Part shown: piece by piece, positions 24,422-33,381 of the stretch
How the letters are laid out: every line of letters begins with the position of its first letter
How positions within the stretch are numbered: position 1 is the first letter of the stretch
NCBI RefSeq assembly: GCF_002483205.1
Contig: NZ_DLHM01000001.1
Span: forward strand, 773,272 to 837,271
DNA from: Flavihumibacter sp. UBA7668
GTDB lineage: Bacteria > Bacteroidota > Bacteroidia > Chitinophagales > Chitinophagaceae
Direction: 5' to 3'
DNA: 64,000 nt
Notes under the pieces: generated by a model
Database searches by the model: none
The model's input: only the letters and a program-made list of their open reading frames with translations
What the model was told of the DNA's origin: nothing
Made by a program: the position numbers and the translations under genes

Positions 24422-27421
24422 ATGAAAATGATCAAACTAGTCTTTCGCGTCTGTCTGTTTTTTTTATTGCTGCAACACTATGGTAATAACCTGCAGGCAC
24501 AAAACGGCGACCAGATTTTAGATGGAATTGGTGAAACCGGACTGATAGCCAGGTATCTGTTAAAAGGTGATACCAGAGACTGGTCGAGGAATAATTTACA
24601 CGCATCATTTAAGGATACTGCTATTCAATTTATTAATGAAATTCGCTTTGGAAAAGTTTTGTCTCTTACTGGTGCAAAGAATGCTTTTATTTCAATTCCT
24701 GGTGATGTGATTAAGGATATGGAATCATTCAGTATATCAACCTGGATCCAACTTCGTTCCAATGTATCCGGACAGGAACTTTTAGTTTTCAGGAAAGAAA
24801 ATCAACCTCATTTTGCAATACAACCACTATCACTGGCTCCTTCCATAGAATTGAATAAATGGGTACATTTTGTATTAGTAGTAGATGTTGCATCAAAATC
24901 AATGATGACCTATCTTAATAGCAAACTGGTAGGTGAGGAAAAGGCTATCCCTACAGAACTAAATAAAATTTTGGGACAACAATCCGGAGAAAATATTCGG
25001 ATTTATATTGGGAAATCACAACAATCCGGAATTCCGAATCTGAATGCACTGTTACATGATTTTCGGATCTACCGCGTTCCTCTCAATAGTGGACAAATTG
25101 CCGGTATCTATAAAAACGCTCAACGAGGCTTAAACGACGGATCGGTCAACGTGCGCAAACAAGAAGAAGAGCTTCCAACATTCTCTTCGACTGAACCTCA
25201 ACTTTACACAGCATATTTAACAAAAGTAAATGACATCGAAGTTGAAACTGAACTAGGTAATTTACCCAGATTACCGACCCACTTGAAAGGGATTTATCGC
25301 AATGGAATCAAAGGTCCGTATGTTCGCGTAATCTGGCCTTCGGATATCGATAACAACGCAGTAACCAAACCCGGAAAATATACCATTATTGGTCGGATTG
25401 CCGGAACCAATATTAAGCCGAAGGCAATCGTTACTATTAAATATGCCGGCACATCATCACCAGTAAAAAAACTGGAACCATTCAAACTGCAGCAGGTTTC
25501 GCTGAAAACTGACAACAAGGGAAATAAGACAAAATTTATAGAAAATCGTGATAAATTCATCCATACATTAGCCCAAACTGATCCCAATTCCTTCCTTTAT
25601 ATGTTCCGTCATGCTTTTGGTCAATCACAACCGGAAGGAGCAAAACCATTGGGTGTATGGGATAGTAAGGATACCAAGTTAAGAGGCCATGCCACGGGTC
25701 ACTACCTTACTGCGATAGCGCAGGCCTATGCGGGAACTGGATATGACAAAACACTTCAGGCCAATTTTATGGGAAAAATGGACCAGATGGTGAACTCGCT
25801 TTATGAATTGTCTCAATTATCTGGTAATCCAAAAGAAGCAAATGGTTATCATGTTGCAGATCCTTTGGCCATACCGGTAGGTCCTGGTAAAACAGCATAC
25901 GATTCCGATCTCAGTGATACGGGTATTCGAACTGATTATTGGAATTGGGGAAAAGGATTCATCAGCGCTTATCCACCTGATCAATTTATTCTATTGGAGA
26001 AGGGTGCAAAATATGGCGGACAAAATAACCAGGTTTGGGCACCTTATTATACCCTTCATAAAATCCTTGCCGGCTTACTTGATATTTATGAGGTAAGTGG
26101 TAACAAAAAAGCACTGGAAATAGCAACAGGTATGAGTGATTGGGTATACACCCGGCTGAGTCAGGTTCCAAAGGATACGCTGATTAAGATCTGGAATACG
26201 TATATCGCCGGTGAGTATGGCGGAATGAATGAAACAATGGCGCGTTTATATAAAATTACAAGGGAAGACAATTATCTCAAAACAGCGCAATTATTTGATA
26301 ATATCAAGGTCTTCTTTGGTGATTCCAATCATTCTCACGGACTAGCAAAAAATGTGGATCTTTTCCGCGGATTACATGCTAATCAGCATATTCCGCAGAT
26401 TGTAGGAAGTATTGAATTATATGGAGTTTCAAAAAATCCGGATTATTATAAAATTGCCGATAATTTCTGGCACAAGGCAGTGAATGATTATATGTATAGT
26501 ATAGGAGGTGTTGCAGGTGCCCGCAATCCCGCCAATGCAGAATGCTTTATCAGTCAGCCTGGAACTCTGTATGAAAACGGATTCTCTGCAGGTGGACAAA
26601 ACGAAACCTGTGCTACCTACAATATGTTGAAACTAACCAGCAATCTTTTCTTTTACGATCAAAAGGCCATTTATATGGATTATTACGAGCGTGGCTTATA
26701 TAATCACATACTGGCATCCGTGGCAGAGAACAGTCCGGCAAACACCTATCATGTTCCGCTCAAACCGGGATCCATCAAACAGTTTGACAATGCAGATATG
26801 ACCGGATTTACCTGTTGCAATGGAACGGCCATCGAAAGTAGTACCAAACTGCAAAACTCCATTTATTTTAAATCAACCGATAACAATTCACTTTATATAA
26901 ATCTCTATATCGCTTCCACTTTAAATTGGAGTGAAAGAAATATCCAATTGGAACAATCTACGGATTTTCCAAAACAAGATCAAACGCGGCTAACCATTAA
27001 AGGACGTGGACAATTTGATCTGCATGTCAGGGTACCAGGATGGGCTACAAAAGGGTTTATTGTAAAGATTAATGGGAAAGTATATAAACATGCTGCTCTA
27101 CCCGGCAGTTACCTGAAAATAAGTCGCAGTTGGAAAGAGGGAGATACAATCGAACTAAAAATGCCCTTCCAATTTCACCTTGATCCGGTTATGGATCAGC
27201 AGAACATAGCAAGTCTTTTTTATGGTCCGGTTCTATTAGCTGCCCAGGAACCGGAAGCGCGAAAGGAATGGCGAAAAATCAACCTGAATGCTAACGATAT
27301 AAGCAGTACAATTAAGGGAGACCCAAAGAAAATGGAATTTACAATTGATGATATTTTATTCAAACCATTTTATGACACCTATGGTCGGCACTCTGTTTAC
27401 CTGGATGTAAAACTAAAATAA
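24422..27421 (+). CDS. Secreted GH127 glycoside hydrolase with LamG and Ig-like domains (beta-L-arabinofuranosidase family)
   Basis: A 999-residue exported enzyme; signal peptide about residues 1-27 (FFLLLQHYGNNLQAQ). Residues about 40-235 form a LamG/concanavalin-like module (SFSISTWIQLRSNVSGQELL, ALLHDFRIYRVPL). Residues about 270-345 look like a bacterial Ig-like domain (GKYTIIGRIAG). The GH127 (DUF1680) alpha/alpha barrel begins near residue 360, with RGHATGHYLTAIAQAYAGTG and GEYGGMNETMARLYKIT. The zinc/catalytic set of the family is intact: Glu728 and Cys730 in GGQNETCATYN, Cys798 and Cys799 in FTCCNGT. The C-terminus is a beta-sandwich. Substrate is probably an arabinose-containing glycan, by family only. 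It stands alone, with no SusC/SusD pair nearby. Confidence 0.88.
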   Translation: MKMIKLVFRVCLFFLLLQHYGNNLQAQNGDQILDGIGETGLIARYLLKGDTRDWSRNNLHASFKDTAIQFINEIRFGKVLSLTGAKNAFISIPGDVIKDMESFSISTWIQLRSNVSGQELLVFRKENQPHFAIQPLSLAPSIELNKWVHFVLVVDVASKSMMTYLNSKLVGEEKAIPTELNKILGQQSGENIRIYIGKSQQSGIPNLNALLHDFRIYRVPLNSGQIAGIYKNAQRGLNDGSVNVRKQEEELPTFSSTEPQLYTAYLTKVNDIEVETELGNLPRLPTHLKGIYRNGIKGPYVRVIWPSDIDNNAVTKPGKYTIIGRIAGTNIKPKAIVTIKYAGTSSPVKKLEPFKLQQVSLKTDNKGNKTKFIENRDKFIHTLAQTDPNSFLYMFRHAFGQSQPEGAKPLGVWDSKDTKLRGHATGHYLTAIAQAYAGTGYDKTLQANFMGKMDQMVNSLYELSQLSGNPKEANGYHVADPLAIPVGPGKTAYDSDLSDTGIRTDYWNWGKGFISAYPPDQFILLEKGAKYGGQNNQVWAPYYTLHKILAGLLDIYEVSGNKKALEIATGMSDWVYTRLSQVPKDTLIKIWNTYIAGEYGGMNETMARLYKITREDNYLKTAQLFDNIKVFFGDSNHSHGLAKNVDLFRGLHANQHIPQIVGSIELYGVSKNPDYYKIADNFWHKAVNDYMYSIGGVAGARNPANAECFISQPGTLYENGFSAGGQNETCATYNMLKLTSNLFFYDQKAIYMDYYERGLYNHILASVAENSPANTYHVPLKPGSIKQFDNADMTGFTCCNGTAIESSTKLQNSIYFKSTDNNSLYINLYIASTLNWSERNIQLEQSTDFPKQDQTRLTIKGRGQFDLHVRVPGWATKGFIVKINGKVYKHAALPGSYLKISRSWKEGDTIELKMPFQFHLDPVMDQQNIASLFYGPVLLAAQEPEARKEWRKINLNANDISSTIKGDPKKMEFTIDDILFKPFYDTYGRHSVYLDVKLK

Positions 27422-27491
27422 ACGAAGGGTATTTCCAGAGGCGCAATATTTGCATAACCAAAAGAATGGATAAACCTTTCAAATTTTGGTT

Positions 27492-29660
27492 ATGAAATCT
27501 AAAAAACAAGCAACCTCCGTAAATCGTTCTGAAAATTCAAAGAAAATAGACCTTGACTTAGATTCAGTGAATGATGCGTCAACTTTACTTACCACCAATC
27601 AGGGTGTAAAAATCAATGATGATCAAAATTCATTAAAAGCCGGACCACGAGGAGCAACCTTGCTGGAGGATTTCATTTTACGGGAAAAGATTACCCACTT
27701 TGACCACGAAAGAATACCGGAGCGGATTGTGCATGCCAGAGGTTCAGCAGCACATGGAATCTTTAAACTTTATAAAACCCAGAGCAAGTATACCAAAGCT
27801 TCCTTTTTGACAGATACATCCGTTGAAACTCCGGTATTTGTTCGATTCTCCACGGTTGCCGGATCCAGAGGATCCACAGATTTAGCCCGTGATGTACGGG
27901 GCTTTGCCGTAAAATTTTATACACAGGAAGGAAATTTTGATCTGGTGGGGAATAATATGCCGGTATTCTTCATCCAGGATGCCATCAAATTCCCCGATTT
28001 GGTACATGCTGTAAAACCAGAGCCACATAATGAAATTCCACAGGCTGCATCAGCCCACGACACTTTCTGGGATTTTATTTCTTTAATGCCGGAATCTGCT
28101 CATATGATTATGTGGCTGATGAGTGATCGGGCAATTCCCAGAAGTTATCGGATGATGGAAGGATTTGGAGTACATACTTTTCGCCTGATCAATGAAAAAG
28201 GCGCAGCGCATTTTGTAAAATTTCACTGGAAACCTTTATTAGGTGTCCATTCACTTGCCTGGGATGAAGCACAAAAGATATCAGGAAAAGATCCTGATTT
28301 TCATCGTCGGGATTTATGGGAATCCATTGAAAACAGGAATTTCCCAGAATGGGAATTAGGTCTGCAAATCATTCCTGAAATAGACGAACACAAGTATTCT
28401 TTTGATTTATTGGATCCAACCAAACTGGTACCGGAAGAACTGGTTCCAGTTCAGCGGGTTGGAAAACTAACTTTGAATAGAAATCCGGAAAATTTTTTTG
28501 CTGAAACTGAACAAGTAGCCTTTCATGTTGGACATATCGTACCAGGTATTGATTTTACCAATGATCCCTTATTGCAGGGAAGGCTTTTTTCTTATACTGA
28601 TACCCAACTTATCCGGTTAGGCGGACCCAATTTCCACGAAATTCCCATTAATCGACCCATAGTACCCGTACATAATAATCAACGGGATGGATTTATGCGT
28701 CAAACCATTAACAAAGGACGAACCAGTTACCATCCTAATTCATTGGGAGGTGGCTGCCCTTTTCAGGCTTCTATGAAAGAGGGTGGTTTTACCTCTTATG
28801 CTGAAAAAATAGATGCCCATAAAGTAAGGGAACGAAGTAAAAGTTTTTTTGATCATTTCACTCAGGCTGGATTGTTCTACAACAGCCAATCTGAACCTGA
28901 AAAGCAGCATATAGTTGATGCCTTCTCCTTTGAATTGGGGAAAGTGGAAACAATAAGCATCCGGGAAAGAATGCTGGGAATAATCTCGCTTATTAACAAA
29001 ACTCTGGCAACTGAAGTAGGGTATAAATTAGGCTTGAAAGTACCCATCCCTGAAAAACCCATCAACAAGAGTATTCCCGCGGATGGTGTTGAAAAAGATT
29101 TTCAACCTATTGAAAGTAAACCTGAAATTGAAATTGCCGCTTCTTTAAGTATGGCCAATACAGTTAAGGATACTATTAAAAGCCGGGTAATTGCATTTCT
29201 GGCAGCGGATGGAGTAAATGAACAAGCTATTGCAGGAATGAAAAAAATACTGGAGGAAAATGGCGCAAAAGTTGATATAATCGCACCCCGACTAGGAAGA
29301 ATCCAGGGAGCAGGAAAAAAAGAAATACTGGTGAATCAAAGTTTTTTCACAGCTGCTTCTGTTTTGTATGATGCAGTTTACGTCCCGGGAGGAGATCAAC
29401 ATATAGCCACATTGGCAGCTGATCCGGATGCGATTCATTTTCTCAATGAGGCGTTCCGTCATTGTAAGGCAATTGCATTTGAAATTGATTCAAAGCCATT
29501 GTTAAAACTGACATATTTTGGAAAAAAATTGACAAGTAACAAAAAGGAGGACGGTTTAATCAGTTCTGAAAAACAGCAGGATATTCGGAAAGAATTTATT
29601 AAAGCAATATCACGTCATCGTTTTTGGGAAAGAGAAAAACCAAGAAAAATTCCTGCCTAA
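27492..29660 (+). CDS. katE: Large-subunit (clade II, HPII-type) catalase
   Basis: Decomposes hydrogen peroxide to water and oxygen using heme. ATG 27492 gives 722 residues; a TTG at 27486 would add two. Length matches large-subunit catalases. The distal His is His81 (PERIVHARGSAAHG). FVRFSTVAGSRGSTD and NNMPVFFIQDAIKFPD with the distal Asn follow. The proximal heme Tyr is Tyr368 in RLFSYTDTQLIRLGGPNF. Residues about 575-720 form the flavodoxin/DJ-1-like C-terminal domain of HPII enzymes (RVIAFLAADGVNEQAIAGM, AVYVPGGDQHIATL). It lies 70 bp after the GH127 gene but has its own gap, so co-transcription is uncertain. Confidence 0.95.
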   Translation: MKSKKQATSVNRSENSKKIDLDLDSVNDASTLLTTNQGVKINDDQNSLKAGPRGATLLEDFILREKITHFDHERIPERIVHARGSAAHGIFKLYKTQSKYTKASFLTDTSVETPVFVRFSTVAGSRGSTDLARDVRGFAVKFYTQEGNFDLVGNNMPVFFIQDAIKFPDLVHAVKPEPHNEIPQAASAHDTFWDFISLMPESAHMIMWLMSDRAIPRSYRMMEGFGVHTFRLINEKGAAHFVKFHWKPLLGVHSLAWDEAQKISGKDPDFHRRDLWESIENRNFPEWELGLQIIPEIDEHKYSFDLLDPTKLVPEELVPVQRVGKLTLNRNPENFFAETEQVAFHVGHIVPGIDFTNDPLLQGRLFSYTDTQLIRLGGPNFHEIPINRPIVPVHNNQRDGFMRQTINKGRTSYHPNSLGGGCPFQASMKEGGFTSYAEKIDAHKVRERSKSFFDHFTQAGLFYNSQSEPEKQHIVDAFSFELGKVETISIRERMLGIISLINKTLATEVGYKLGLKVPIPEKPINKSIPADGVEKDFQPIESKPEIEIAASLSMANTVKDTIKSRVIAFLAADGVNEQAIAGMKKILEENGAKVDIIAPRLGRIQGAGKKEILVNQSFFTAASVLYDAVYVPGGDQHIATLAADPDAIHFLNEAFRHCKAIAFEIDSKPLLKLTYFGKKLTSNKKEDGLISSEKQQDIRKEFIKAISRHRFWEREKPRKIPA

Positions 29661-29852
29661 ATTACTGAGAAACATAAAACCTGCCGGTGGAAGGAGCAGG
29701 ACAAACTGGTGCGGAATGTACAATTCAATCAGGAGAATAGATCCAGGATTTCCAAAATGATGCAGAAATATTATTTAACCAAATTTACATAGGCTTTCTG
29801 CTCTATGATGGTCGCTGAATCAATGCTTTTTAACTTATCTAGAAGATTTTAA

Positions 29853-29890
29853 ACTTGTATCATAATCGTACAATACTTGTATCATAATCG
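29853..29890. promoter_or_regulatory. 16-bp direct repeat, 22-bp period, candidate activator site
   Basis: Two identical copies of ACTTGTATCATAATCG start 22 bases apart, about two helical turns, as expected for a dimer or tandem AraC-type binding site. The second copy is preceded by AT, giving ATACTTGTAT, a 10-mer that also occurs on the minus strand upstream of the araC-like gene (33267-33276). The repeat is about 100 bases before the permease start. Confidence 0.55.
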
Positions 29891-29915
29891 AATAAATGGA
29901 TCAACTAAACTTAAA

Positions 29916-29942
29916 ATAATGAATTGAAAATCAATTCATTAT
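29916..29942. repeat. 12-bp-arm inverted repeat upstream of the permease gene
   Basis: ATAATGAATTGA and TCAATTCATTAT are perfect inverted copies around AAA. The end is 44 bases before the permease start. It is AT-rich and lacks a T-run, so an operator is more likely than a terminator. Confidence 0.55.
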
Positions 29943-29986
29943 GATTTTGGCATAAAATACGAGCAGTTTAGCTATAATTAACTGCC

Positions 29987-32371
29987 ATGATTAAGAATTA
30001 TTTCAAAATTGCCTGGCGCAATCTGATGAAAAGTAAAGGATACAGTGTCATCAATATTGGAGGGTTGGCAGTTGGTATGGCAGTAGCTATTATGATTGGA
30101 CTCTGGGTATATGATGAACTCACCTTTAATAAATACCACACAAATTACTATAAGATAGCGCAGGTAATGCAACATGCCAACTACAATGGTAAAATCGGAA
30201 CCCAGGCAGCAAATCCGGCAATCATGGGGCCGGATATCAAAGCAAAATTTGGAAACGATTTTAAATACGTAGTTCAAAGTTCATGGTTTGGCACACATCT
30301 GTTGAGCTTGGGTGATAAACATATAAAGAGCGAAGGGTTGTTCATGGAACCAGACGGTCCAACTATGCTGACACTTAAATTATTAAAAGGTTCAAGTGCA
30401 GGAATGTCAGACCCATATACAATTCTCCTCGCTGCATCTGTAGCTGAATCCATATTTGGAGTAGAAAACCCAATAAATAAAACGATCAAACTAAACCGAA
30501 CACACAATTTAAAAGTGATTGGTGTTTATGAAGATCTGCCAGATAATACAACATTCAAGTCCGTAAAAATCCTGATGCCATGGTCTTTATGGTTGATTGA
30601 TAATCCCTGGGTAAAAAGAATGGATGATCCATGGGATAGCAATTTCAGTCAGACATTTGCTCAGTTGGCTGATAATGCTGATATGGAAGCTGTATCAGCA
30701 AAAATTAAAAATATTAAACTAGATCAGATTTCTGCTGAAGCGAAGAAATATGAGTGGGCTGTTTTTCTTCAACCCATGCGTAAATGGCATCTTTTTAATG
30801 AATTCAAAAATGGGATCAATACCGGAGGAAATATCCAATATGTATGGTTATTCAGTATTATAGGCATTTTTGTTTTGCTTTTAGCCTGTATTAACTTCAT
30901 GAATTTAAGTACTGCAAGAAGTGAGAAAAGATCAAAGGAGGTGGGCATTAGAAAAACAATTGGTTCACTCCGTTGGCAACTGATTGTTCAGTTTTTTGCA
31001 GAATCTTATCTTATTGTTGTCCTGGCATTTTTTGTTTCAATCCTTCTAGTCCAGTTATGTTTACCATTTTTCAATGAAGTTGCGGGGAAGAAAATGGGGA
31101 TTCCCTGGGAAAGCAGTATTTTCTGGATTTTTAACCTTGCCTTTATTTTGATAACCGGTTTATTAGCTGGAAGTTACCCTGCATTGTTTCTTTCTTCTTT
31201 TCAGCCTTTAAAAGTATTAAAAGGAACGTTCCGTTTGGGAAGATTTGCCTCTATGCCCAGGAAGGTATTGGTTGTAGTTCAATTTACTGTATCTGTTATG
31301 CTTATAATCGGAACCATTATAGTTTACCAGCAAATTCAATTCGCCAAAAACCGACCAATAGGATACACCAAAAATGGGTTGATCAGTCTGGATCTTGAAG
31401 ATGAGGTTAGAAAACATTTTGATGCAGTTAAACTTGAAATGATTAACTCTGGAGCAGTGGAAGAAATGGCCGCATCTCAGGGCCCACTTACGGATGTTTG
31501 GAATACGAACGGAGGATTTGAGTGGGAGGGGAAAGACCCCAATCTGGCGGTTGATTTTCCAAATAATGCAATCAGCTTTGACTATGGAAAAACAATTCAG
31601 TGGGAAATTAAAGAGGGCAGAGATTTTTCCAAAGACTTTGCATCTGATTCTGCTGCATTTGTTTTGAATGAAACAGCTGCAAAATTTATTGGCATGAAAG
31701 ATCCGGTTGGAAAAATTCTAAATTGGAACAGAGAGCCCTATAAAATTGTAGGTGTTGTAAGTGATATCTTACAGGAATCACCATTTTTTCCTGTTCGTCC
31801 TACGCTTTATCACATTGGTTCGTATGAAAACATGAGTGTATTGATTCTAAAACTAAATCCCAAACAAAGTACCAGCAAGTCGTTAAGCAGCATTGAAAAC
31901 ATTTGGAAAAAGCATACCCCAACGGTTCCCTTTGAATATAAATTTATTGATGAGGCATTCGGTAGTAAATTCAAATCTGAGGAAAGAATCGGTAAATTAT
32001 CCACCTATTTCGCAATACTTGCCATTTTCATTTCCTGTCTGGGTTTATTTGGTATGGCAAGTTTTGTAGCTGAACAAAGAACAAAAGAAATTGGCATCCG
32101 AAAAGTACTGGGAGCAACAGTAGCAAATTTATGGGGGCTTCTTTCAAAAGAATTTATTGTACTGGTTATAGTTTCGTGTGTAATTGCTGTACCCATCGCT
32201 TATTATTATTTGAATAACTGGTTAACGAACTATGACTATCGGGTACCCATCAGCTGGCAGGTATTTGCATTGGCTGGAGTAACGGCAATTTTACTAACGC
32301 TGGCAACTGTAAGTTTTCAGGCGATAAAAACAGCATTATCGAATCCGATTAAGTCGCTTCGCACGGAATAG
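29987..32371 (+). CDS. ABC transporter permease, FtsX/MacB-type, double domain
   Basis: A 794-residue inner-membrane protein of the MacB_PCD/FtsX group common in Bacteroidota. It begins MIKNYFKIAWRNLMKSKGYS, followed by a membrane helix (SVINIGGLAVGMAVAIMIGL). A first periplasmic core domain (about 50-270) precedes three helices with the STARSEKRSKEVGIRKTIGS loop. A second periplasmic domain (about 450-650) and a second FtsX block with FVAEQRTKEIGIRKVLGA follow. Such permeases may export or be mechanotransmission partners. No ATPase gene is adjacent, so its ATP-binding subunit is elsewhere. Its promoter carries a motif shared with the convergent araC-like gene (three bases downstream of this stop). 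Confidence 0.9.
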   Translation: MIKNYFKIAWRNLMKSKGYSVINIGGLAVGMAVAIMIGLWVYDELTFNKYHTNYYKIAQVMQHANYNGKIGTQAANPAIMGPDIKAKFGNDFKYVVQSSWFGTHLLSLGDKHIKSEGLFMEPDGPTMLTLKLLKGSSAGMSDPYTILLAASVAESIFGVENPINKTIKLNRTHNLKVIGVYEDLPDNTTFKSVKILMPWSLWLIDNPWVKRMDDPWDSNFSQTFAQLADNADMEAVSAKIKNIKLDQISAEAKKYEWAVFLQPMRKWHLFNEFKNGINTGGNIQYVWLFSIIGIFVLLLACINFMNLSTARSEKRSKEVGIRKTIGSLRWQLIVQFFAESYLIVVLAFFVSILLVQLCLPFFNEVAGKKMGIPWESSIFWIFNLAFILITGLLAGSYPALFLSSFQPLKVLKGTFRLGRFASMPRKVLVVVQFTVSVMLIIGTIIVYQQIQFAKNRPIGYTKNGLISLDLEDEVRKHFDAVKLEMINSGAVEEMAASQGPLTDVWNTNGGFEWEGKDPNLAVDFPNNAISFDYGKTIQWEIKEGRDFSKDFASDSAAFVLNETAAKFIGMKDPVGKILNWNREPYKIVGVVSDILQESPFFPVRPTLYHIGSYENMSVLILKLNPKQSTSKSLSSIENIWKKHTPTVPFEYKFIDEAFGSKFKSEERIGKLSTYFAILAIFISCLGLFGMASFVAEQRTKEIGIRKVLGATVANLWGLLSKEFIVLVIVSCVIAVPIAYYYLNNWLTNYDYRVPISWQVFALAGVTAILLTLATVSFQAIKTALSNPIKSLRTE

Positions 32372-32374
32372 GTT

Positions 32375-33241
32375 TCATCTTCCAAACTGCTCCAGGAAAC
32401 TGGAGCGAAATTTCCGCGGTGTTGTTTTTTTCAACTTAAAAAACTGCTTGTTAAAATTGACTGGTGAATTAAATCCGCTATCGTAGCAGATCTCTAAAAT
32501 TGTTTTATCTGAACCTTGTAATTGCTGGCAGGCATATCCAATTCTAATTTCAGTTAAAAACTGAACATAGGATTTCTGAGTAGATTTTTTAAAATACCGG
32601 CAAAATGCAGTTACACTCATGTGTGCTAAGGCTGCTACTTCTTCTAAACTTATTTTCTGTTGGAAATTCCGAATGGTGAAATCAAAAACCTCATCCAGAC
32701 GCTGTTTAAATTTATCATTGCTTGTAAATTGCTGCTGCGAGGAGAGTCCGATTTTTTCACAGGCACCTTCCATCATTTTAAGGCAATACAATAAATTGAA
32801 CAGTCGGGAAAAACCTTGATCGAATTCCAATTGAGTTAAAATCTCAACCAACTCTTTCATGCATTCTCCTCTCAGTTGAATACCCTGCATGGACAAATGC
32901 AATAAGTTTCGAATAGATTGATTTTCCGGTATTCGCAAAAAATCCTTGCCCCAGAACTCTTCCGTAAACTGAACCACCATGGAAGAAGCAATCTGAACAC
33001 CTTCATTTTTATAAAAAGCATGCGGCAGGTTTTTGCCTAATAGAAAAATATCACCCGTTTTAAATTCCCCGACATAATTACCAATAAAACACATTCCATG
33101 CCCCTCTTTAAAAAGGGCAATTTCATATTCCACATGCTGGTGCCAGGGTGTTTCAAAATAGGGGGTCCGGAACGTCTTCGCTATAAACGAGGTTTCGCTG
33201 GCCAGGGGCAGTTTTTGTACTATTGGACGAGCACCGATCAT
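32375..33241 (-). CDS. AraC family transcriptional regulator
   Basis: A 288-residue DNA-binding regulator. The N-terminal half is a cupin-like effector-binding domain (ETPWHQHVEYEIALFKEGHG, VGEFKTGDIFLLGKNLPHAF). The C-terminal half, about residues 185-285, has the two AraC helix-turn-helix motifs: ISLEEVAALAHMSVTAFCRYF and ILEICYDSGFNSPVNFNKQF followed by KLKKTTPRKFR. It is divergent from a Gfo/Idh/MocA gene with a 140-bp gap, so control of that sugar-related unit is likely. A copy of ATACTTGTAT before its own start and a matching repeat before the convergent permease suggest autoregulation and a second target. Confidence 0.92.
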   Translation of the reverse strand: MIGARPIVQKLPLASETSFIAKTFRTPYFETPWHQHVEYEIALFKEGHGMCFIGNYVGEFKTGDIFLLGKNLPHAFYKNEGVQIASSMVVQFTEEFWGKDFLRIPENQSIRNLLHLSMQGIQLRGECMKELVEILTQLEFDQGFSRLFNLLYCLKMMEGACEKIGLSSQQQFTSNDKFKQRLDEVFDFTIRNFQQKISLEEVAALAHMSVTAFCRYFKKSTQKSYVQFLTEIRIGYACQQLQGSDKTILEICYDSGFNSPVNFNKQFFKLKKTTPRKFRSSFLEQFGR

Positions 33242-33266
33242 ATTTTGAGTAGAATTGACATAAATT

Positions 33267-33276
33267 ATACAAGTAT
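33267..33276 (-). promoter_or_regulatory. ATACTTGTAT site in the araC-like promoter
   Basis: On the minus strand the sequence is ATACTTGTAT, 26 bases before the AraC-family start codon. It is the same 10-mer as in the direct repeat at 29873-29882 upstream of the permease. A 10-base match in AT-rich DNA could be chance, so this is only a candidate. Confidence 0.35.
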
Positions 33277-33381
33277 CTGCTAATATAGTTTATATAATAA
33301 AGAAAAAAGAGCCCTTATTTTTCTTTATTTAAAGCTAACTATGTAACAGCACAACTATTATTGAACCAATGTATTCCGTTT

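Larger units (their letters stand above)
29661..29986. other. 326-bp intergenic region before the permease gene, with two repeat structures
   Basis: No convincing frame is present. The right half holds a direct repeat ACTTGTATCATAATCG (29853-29868 and 29875-29890) and a 12-bp-arm inverted repeat at 29916-29942. The left part (29661-29850) shows no recognised structure, RNA or protein remnant. Confidence 0.7.
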
